From Coffea arabica (lineage: Eukaryota > Streptophyta > Magnoliopsida > Gentianales > Rubiaceae), in contig NC_092315.1 of NCBI RefSeq assembly GCF_036785885.1, forward strand, positions 20,748,026 to 20,812,025: DNA of 64,000 bases, written 5' to 3'. The notes below the pieces were generated by a model. The model saw nothing but the letters and a program-made list of their open reading frames with translations, was not told where the DNA came from and searched no databases. This document shows positions 58,141 through 64,000 of this stretch, in pieces. The translations under genes and the position numbers were made by a program. Every line of letters begins with the position of its first letter. Position 1 is the stretch's first letter.

Positions 58141-58374
58141 CCGAATGGAGCCATTTTTAATGGAATAATTGCAACGGACAAAAAGCTTAATTCTTCTCCT
58201 TCTTCCCTCTGCCTTTCTGCAACCCCAAAATTTTTTTTGCCAATCTCTGGAGTTTTAACTACTGTTATACAACTTTCAAAACAAATAAATTCATTCTAAA
58301 TTTTTATTTGGGATTATTTCATAAACCAAATCGTGGTCACTTTCCGTAAAGTATCACTTTCCCATAAAGGCTAG

Positions 58375-59045
58375 CTCTTTATGGCTTTTCTCCATTATAA
58401 GAACAGAGTACCCATTTTTTCATAATTAAATTTATTTATCGAATAAAATAAAAATAAATTCATTTTCTAATAAAAGACCAGCTCTTTATGATTTTCCTCC
58501 ATTATAAGAACAGAGTACCCATTTTCTCATAAATAAATTTATTTATCAGATAAAATAAAAATAAATCTATTTTTCAATAAAAGACCAACTCTTTATGGCT
58601 TTCCTCCATTATAAGAATAAAGTACCCATTTTCCCATAAATAAATTTATTTATCGAATAAAATAAAAATAAACCCTTTTTTTAATAAAAGACCAGCTCTT
58701 TATGACTTTCCTCCATTTTAAGAACAGAGTACCCATTTTTTCATAAACAAATTTATTTATCAGATAAAATAAAAATAAACCCGTTTTTTCAATAAAACAC
58801 CAGCTCTTTATGACTTTCCTCCATTATAAGAACAGAGTACTCATTTTGAAGGCAAAAAGGAATTTGTTTATCGGATAAAATAAAAATAAACTCATTTTTC
58901 AATAAAACACTAACTCTTTATGGCTTTTCTCCATTATAAGAAAAGAGTGTCTATTTTGTCATAAACAAATTTATTTATCGAATAAAATAAAAGTATACCC
59001 ATTTTTCTATAAACAACAGCTCTTTATGGCTTTCTTTCATTTTAA
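58375..59045 (+). repeat. Tandem array A, 7 units of about 107 bp
   Basis: Anchors CTCTTTATG fall at 58375, 58492, 58589, 58696, 58804, 58914 and 59020. Each unit reads CTCTTTATGGCTTTCCTCC, ATTATAAGAACAGAGTACCC, then A/T-rich TTTATTTATCGAATAAAATA. The same unit recurs in inverse orientation at 62029-62632. The core CCAGCTCTTTATG also occurs in the 216-bp array to the left. Confidence 0.88.
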
Positions 59046-59203
59046 GAAAAAAACACGGTTCTATGGGCATGCAAGAGAGAAGGTTATTGTGTAAAGTTCT
59101 TATAGGAGAGGCTACGGTGCATGGACATACAACAAATGGAGGAGCTGACGGTGCAAGGATTCAGTGATTTGAATCAACTGCTGCTGGATTAATTTAGATT
59201 ATG

Positions 59204-59238
59204 GTTAACAAACTCAATGATTTAGTCCGTCTAACTTA
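59204..59238 (+). repeat. Left copy of a 35-bp perfect inverted repeat
   Basis: The 35 bases starting GTTAACAAACTCAATGATTT are identical to the inverse of 62665-62699. Weaker similarity extends about 40 bp on both sides (CAGTGATTTGAATCAACTG before; GGGAAAGTGGGT after). The two copies are 3.4 kb apart. Confidence 0.88.
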
Positions 59239-59985
59239 GAGGGAAAGTGGGTGATAGTTGGATGGTGTTCCGATAATGATAAGATTGGCGCCAGTGATTC
59301 TTGTTGGAGAAGATGCATCACTTGTACCTTTCTGTTCAGTTGGACGCTACTTCCACAGGTATTGAATGGTGTTGCTTCAATGGTGGCCCACATCTCAATG
59401 TGATTTTCAATGGTATAAGATTTGCACGGTACATGTAGCAAATTGTCATGGCCCCTGTTCCTTCACATGTGTGTAGGGGCGGTAATTGTTATGGATTGCT
59501 TACAACTTATTCCCTCCAAACCTTTTTTCATAATGGAGTTTCTGATTTTATCCAAGTAATAAATTACTTCAGTGAAAAAAGGAAAAATAGAAAATTTATA
59601 GAGGAAAGTCACAAAGAATTGGTGTTTTATTGGAAACCATCGACCCCTTAGCAAAGACGATCAAATGCAGCTAAATGATTTTCTTGCAAGAAAGTTGCCG
59701 AAAGCAGCTTTGTGACTGTAGTTGCTACTTTTTTTTTAACCATTTTTTTAGCAAGAAGTATCATTAATGTCAATATTGAGATATAGCAAAATTTGTATAC
59801 GAAATAACAAACCAATTTTTCATTACAAATACAAAACGAGCAACAATATATTACAACCAATACTATCAATAGTACAAAGCACAAAGATACTCAAATCAAA
59901 TCCTAATTAGGCTTTAATATGTATAACCAAAATTGCTAGGGATAAAAAATGCTAAGATAGACCCTGTGCCGATATACAATGAGCA

Positions 59986-60070
59986 TCATGTTTGCATTAA
60001 TTGGCGAAGTCCATAATCGAAGTAGCTTGTAAGAGCTTCATAGCCAGGTTTACTACAATCCACCATCAAC
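59986..60070 (-). pseudogene. Exon-like segment, last exon of an unknown gene
   Basis: On the minus strand a T-rich tract and TTTGTAG (a good splice acceptor) at 60071-60077 precede an open segment reading LMVDCSKPGYEALT then SYFDYGLRQLMQT and a TGA at 59986-59988. The amino-acid make-up looks protein-like, unlike the surrounding A/T-rich frames. I do not recognise the family. No convincing upstream coding exon was found, so this may be a captured gene fragment or the end of an untraced gene. Confidence 0.3.
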
Positions 60071-61400
60071 CTACAAAGTCCAATGGAAAAAAAAATTATT
60101 AAACAGAAATTTACATTGGTAGTTAGATAAATTAAACCTGCATTAGCCTACATATATCAACTAAGACATTGATCCTCATATTGTTGCATGAAAAGAAATG
60201 AAAATGAGGGACTTTAAAAGAAATGCTAAGGATCACTTTTATTAACCACAAGTACAAAATGTGAACTGAATTTTAAACTACAAGTTGGTAGCATGTACTT
60301 AAAATGAATAAATCATTATGACCCCAATTGACAAGAAACCAATTGTAAAGTAACGCCAAGGCTGTTTCCTTTAACACAAAAAAAGAAATGCATTCACCCA
60401 TTGCAGCTCATTCAAAATTGAGAAGTAGCTAAGTAACATTCGGACTTGGAAAGCATGAAATGAACTTGGAAAAAGGAATTAGATTTTACTGCCAACAAGG
60501 CTTCCAAGGTGCAAATAGCCAATGAGATCTTTTTTTTCTAATCCTTATTATTTTTGTCCAGTATGTTCACTTAAAAGAAAACTATATTCTATTTACTAGA
60601 TCTTTAGTTAAGAAATAAACAAAAAATTAAATCATCAAAAAGCAAAAAGACCAAAGGCATTAAAACTTGCACAAACATTCAGGAGGAGGAGAAGTTATCA
60701 CCTAAAAGAATCACATGCAGCGCAATGAAAGCATTAGAATTAGCCCAAAGGAAGGGAAAAAATATGCTTCAAGAATGGTCCTACAACACCGAAACACAAA
60801 ACAATAGATAATGATGAACCATCACAAACCAGTCCAAAGACAAGCAAAATCACCTACACCATCAATCCTAATCACCAACCGGAGTAGAAAATCATCCAAA
60901 ATTTCAGTTAAGTCACCGAATAAATAAGGCTTAAATCTTAGAACATGTCATAATTAGTGTTTAGCATTCAAAAATTATGTAAGATACAGGGGGTTTGGAA
61001 CAACAAAAGGGGACAACTAGGGCTGGGCAACGAGAGGTACAGAGGAATGGGAGCGAGAGTGGTAAAGAGAGGAGATTGAACAATACGACAAAGCAGGGGA
61101 AAAATCAAATCATGGAAGGAAGAATTGGGGAAAAATCAAATCGTGGAAGGAAGAATTCTAGTATGAAAATATGTTTGGAGACTACCTGAAATCTTAGATC
61201 TGAAATTTTGACGGCCCGTTTTCATTTTGCCTTCCAGTAAGACCCCTTTCTCTACTCCAACTGAGATGCCCATTCACTCTAATCCACTGAAGTAGAAGCC
61301 TACAATTTCAAAAAGTTTATCTTGCGATTGTTAAATTGACCAAAAATGCAAAAAAAAAGGCAATTGACAAAACAGAGATGAAAATAACATATTTAAAAAC

Positions 61401-61432
61401 CTACACCATCGCTTTTCCTTGAAGTCTGCCAT
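61401..61432 (-). pseudogene. Exon-like segment with start codon and donor
   Basis: On the minus strand ATGGCAGACTTCAAGGAAAAG (MADFKEKRWC) runs into TGTAG/GTTTTT, a plausible splice donor. Another acceptor-like TTGTAG ending at 61302 is followed by an open stretch (RLLLQWIRVNGHLSWSR) that meets a stop near 61196. Together with the segment at 59986 this resembles a small spliced transcript, but the frames do not join into a recognised protein. Confidence 0.25.
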
Positions 61433-62028
61433 TGCATCGGAAGGGTTTTTAAAGTGTGTCCTTGATTGTATAAATTCAGATCTGGATGCCAGAGAGGAAG
61501 AGGGGAACCATATGTCTACGGGAACTGAAAATTGATAGAGAAGGAAAGAGAGATAGAAGGAGAAAGGTGCAGGGGAGGTTGCGATTGAACTTTCGAGGGC
61601 TCTGATCTGAGAACAATATTTGGGAAAGTAGCCTTGCAAGTATGGAAGGTTTGGAATTCATGTGGTGCTAGGCTTGACAAGTGCTGTGCCGGGAATGGTT
61701 AAAAAATTTTCAATGCGCGACTCTGCTAAAAATTGGAAGGGAGCAAAATTTTGAAATTTTCACAAAAAAGCACCCATGATTTCTCACCAATAACATAGAA
61801 ACTTTGGCCCACTAGAATCAGTATTTGGAGGGAAGCTTTCCCGCGCTCCTTTTGGCGAGAATTTTAAGTGAGAAAAGTACTTGCCCTCGCAGAGTATATG
61901 ATGGTTCCAATTTTTGGTGAGGTATTGTCCTTTTCCTTGCTATAAGCCTCTTAAGAGCGTCAAGCTTTCTACTTCTTGCTAAAATTGTTGTCGCTAATAC
62001 TCTTTTTTGTTGTAGTGAACGGAGGAAA

Positions 62029-62632
62029 ACCATAAAGAACTGGTGTTTTATTGAAAAATATATTTATTTTTTCATCCGATAAATAAATTTATTTATGAAA
62101 AAATGGGTACTGTGTTCTTATAATAGAGGAAAACTATAAAAAACTTGTGTTTTATTGAAAAACGGGTTCATTTTTATTTTATTCGATAAATAATATTTTT
62201 TTTAGAAAAATGGGTACTATATTCTTATAATGGAGGAAAGTCATAAAGAACTGGTTTTTTTATTGAAAAAAGAGTTTATTTTTATTTTATTCGATAAACA
62301 AATTTGTTTATGGCAAAATGGATACTCTTTTCTTATAAGGGAGGAAAGCCATAAAGAGCTGATGTTTTATTGAGAAACGGGTTCATTTTTATTTTTTTGA
62401 TAAATAAATTTTTTTATCCGATAAATAAATTTGTTTATGGCAAAATGGGTACACGGTTCTTATAATAGAAGAAAGGCATAAAGAGTTAGGATTTTATTGA
62501 AAAATGAGTTTATTTTTATTTTATCTGATAAACAATTATTTTTTAGGAAAATGGTACTCTGTTCTTATAATGGAGAAAAGTCATAAAGAGTTCATTTTTT
62601 TTATTGAAAAACGAGTTTATTACAATTTTATT
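62029..62632 (-). repeat. Tandem array A in inverse orientation, about 6 units
   Basis: Inverse anchors (CATAAAGAACTGG or CATAAAGAGCTG and variants) fall near 62030, 62133, 62251, 62347, 62477 and 62581. The filler is the inverse of the unit in the array at 58375-59045 (GAGGAAAGCCATAAAGAGCT; TTATCCGATAAATAAATTT). A single partial inverse unit also lies at about 59600-59635. Confidence 0.85.
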
Positions 62633-62664
62633 CCAGCCAACTGTGACCCATTTTCCCACTAACC

Positions 62665-62699
62665 TAAGTTAGACGGACTAAATCATTGAGTTTGTTAAC
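62665..62699 (-). repeat. Right copy of the 35-bp inverted repeat
   Basis: Exact inverse of 59204-59238. It lies outside (to the right of) the inverse 107-bp array, whereas its partner lies inside (to the right of) the forward array. The two arms are therefore not simple mirror images. Confidence 0.88.
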
Positions 62700-63426
62700 T
62701 ACAGTCAAAATTAACACAGAAGTAGCTGACTCAAATCACTCAATCCTTTATGGCTTATACCAAATGAATACTAGGAAGCTTATTTGAAATAACAATAAAA
62801 TATTTTATAAATGATTAAAATTTAGTACATTAGTTAATAAGTACTCGTAACGTACTTGTATAATGCATGATTATATGTATAATTTAATATTCTTTTGTAC
62901 TTATATATTTTAAAATATTTTGTGAAAAATATTTTGACCTTTCACATAACCTTAGAAAATAATAAAATTTTATCGTATTATAAAATAATAATTTTATCTT
63001 ATTATATTCATAGGTGTTAAGTTATAAAAATTGTGATATAGAAACAAGTGACATTCTACATGTAACTAGGAAGATTTGTTGTTATTGTTATCCAAACTTT
63101 CAAATTTTTCAAAAATTGAAAATGATTACAAACTTACTTTTCTACAATTAGTATAATTTGTTAATTAGCCAAAATTCTAGCAAAAGGCAAGCAAATACAA
63201 CTTGTAATCAATTCATTCTGATGCATGTAAAAATAAGGTAGCATTGTGCAAATAAATAAAAAAATCCACTATATATAGTTCGTTGTGACAACCAGGCTTA
63301 TTTCCACATTTGTTTGAGTTTTGACTACAATGGATATAACCTATTCCCTCCAAACCCCAAATTTTGAATTATAACATTCAACCAAAACATGCTCAAACTC
63401 TCAGGTTCGGTCATACAAGGACAACT

Positions 63427-64000
63427 AATGTGAATATCCGTGCTACGCACGGTGCTTACATTATTAAAATAAATTAAAAAATTATACCATTTTAATTTGA
63501 AAAAAATTATACCAACATAATTAAAATTTAAGATTTGTCTAACAATAGTTCAAAATATGACAAAAACTATAAATCATTCAAGAATTGTGTTTTTACGGAA
63601 GATGGATCTTAAAATAATAATAATAATTTATATTAGAAAATGAATAATATATGGATAGAAATAAATGTAATTGCATGTTTTATTTGATTTTAAAATGAAA
63701 TACTTACCAACATTATGCATTCGATTTGATAATCTTGTACAAAGGTGCGAACATTTTTTATACCAATCAACTTTTAGTATAAAAATTAATATTGGTGGTT
63801 TAATTAATTCTATTGAATTTTGAAGAATTCGTACTACAAAAAAAGTTCAACAAGACTTGTATTTTTTTTGAAGTAAACTTGCTGAATCTTTTTAAAAGAT
63901 TTCATTGGGATCACTATGGTGTGAGATTCGCTTTGTGATTAGTTATTTTTTTTCTTTGTAATCTTGTAGGTTTGAAATTAAGATGCCATTGAAATCAATA
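63427..64000 (-). mobile_element. Possible Helitron 3' end, partial
   Basis: ACTAATGTGAATATCCGTGC and then TACGCACGGTGC contain a CCGTGC-TAC-GCACGG hairpin close to an ACTAA edge. On the minus strand this resembles a Helitron 3' terminus (hairpin, then CTRR-T). The 5' end would lie right of the window edge. The rest is A/T-rich without coding content. Confidence 0.3.

Noticed and set aside
1-64000. CRISPR arrays, bacterial-type operons, rRNA or clear tRNA genes
   Set aside because: None was seen. The tandem arrays have no spacer structure and the sequence is plant nuclear DNA.

Overview
This is a stretch of nuclear DNA from a flowering plant, most likely a eudicot. It is AT-rich and gene-poor, its real genes carry GT-AG introns or eukaryote-specific domains, and most of it is LTR retrotransposons, solo LTRs and small DNA transposons. 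I cannot name the species. The only lineage hint is impressionistic: the MITE and LTR styles resemble those of asterids.

Layout. Positions 1-18670 are a pile of nested retrotransposon debris. Pieces of one long-LTR Gypsy family (Tekay/Del-type chromovirus) recur in both orientations. One copy (10006-12692) is a clean solo LTR with a 5-bp target duplication. A 0.3-kb internal remnant at 7.2-7.5 kb still shows protease and chromodomain pieces and identifies the family. An Athila/Tat-type LTR (7.8-9.7 kb) and an unclassified LTR element (12.7-14.0 kb) lie among them. Positions 18671-21562 are a decayed, 5'-truncated Copia element with its 3' LTR.

Positions 25.3-38.1 kb are a small cluster of F-box/FBA-domain genes on the + strand: an intact gene (25346-26605), a dead gene (about 27721-34021) and a second intact gene (36906-38063). 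The dead gene is split by a structurally complete Tork/Tnt1-type Copia element (27837-33248). That element has 554-bp LTRs differing at four positions, a CGCAT target duplication, a tRNA-Met primer site and one uninterrupted 1322-residue Gag-Pol frame.

At 41042-44062 lies a second clean solo LTR of the Tekay-like family. A three-exon PP2-B-type F-box/phloem-lectin gene (47418-49739) follows, with a Mutator-type MITE about 90 bp before its start codon. From 49.7 kb to the end no complete gene was found. This part holds an LTR-like repeat, a pogo-like element, a possible short Helitron, another Mutator-type MITE with a 9-bp duplication, a 216-bp tandem array, and two oppositely oriented arrays of a 107-bp unit with a 35-bp perfect inverted repeat. 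Between those arrays are two exon-like segments on the minus strand.

The intact genes all encode probable SCF ubiquitin-ligase substrate receptors. Nothing in the sequence shows that they work in one pathway. The most unusual structures are the inverted 107-bp arrays at 58.4-62.7 kb and the alternating GGGGTCC/GGGGCCC minisatellite in the leader of the young Copia element.
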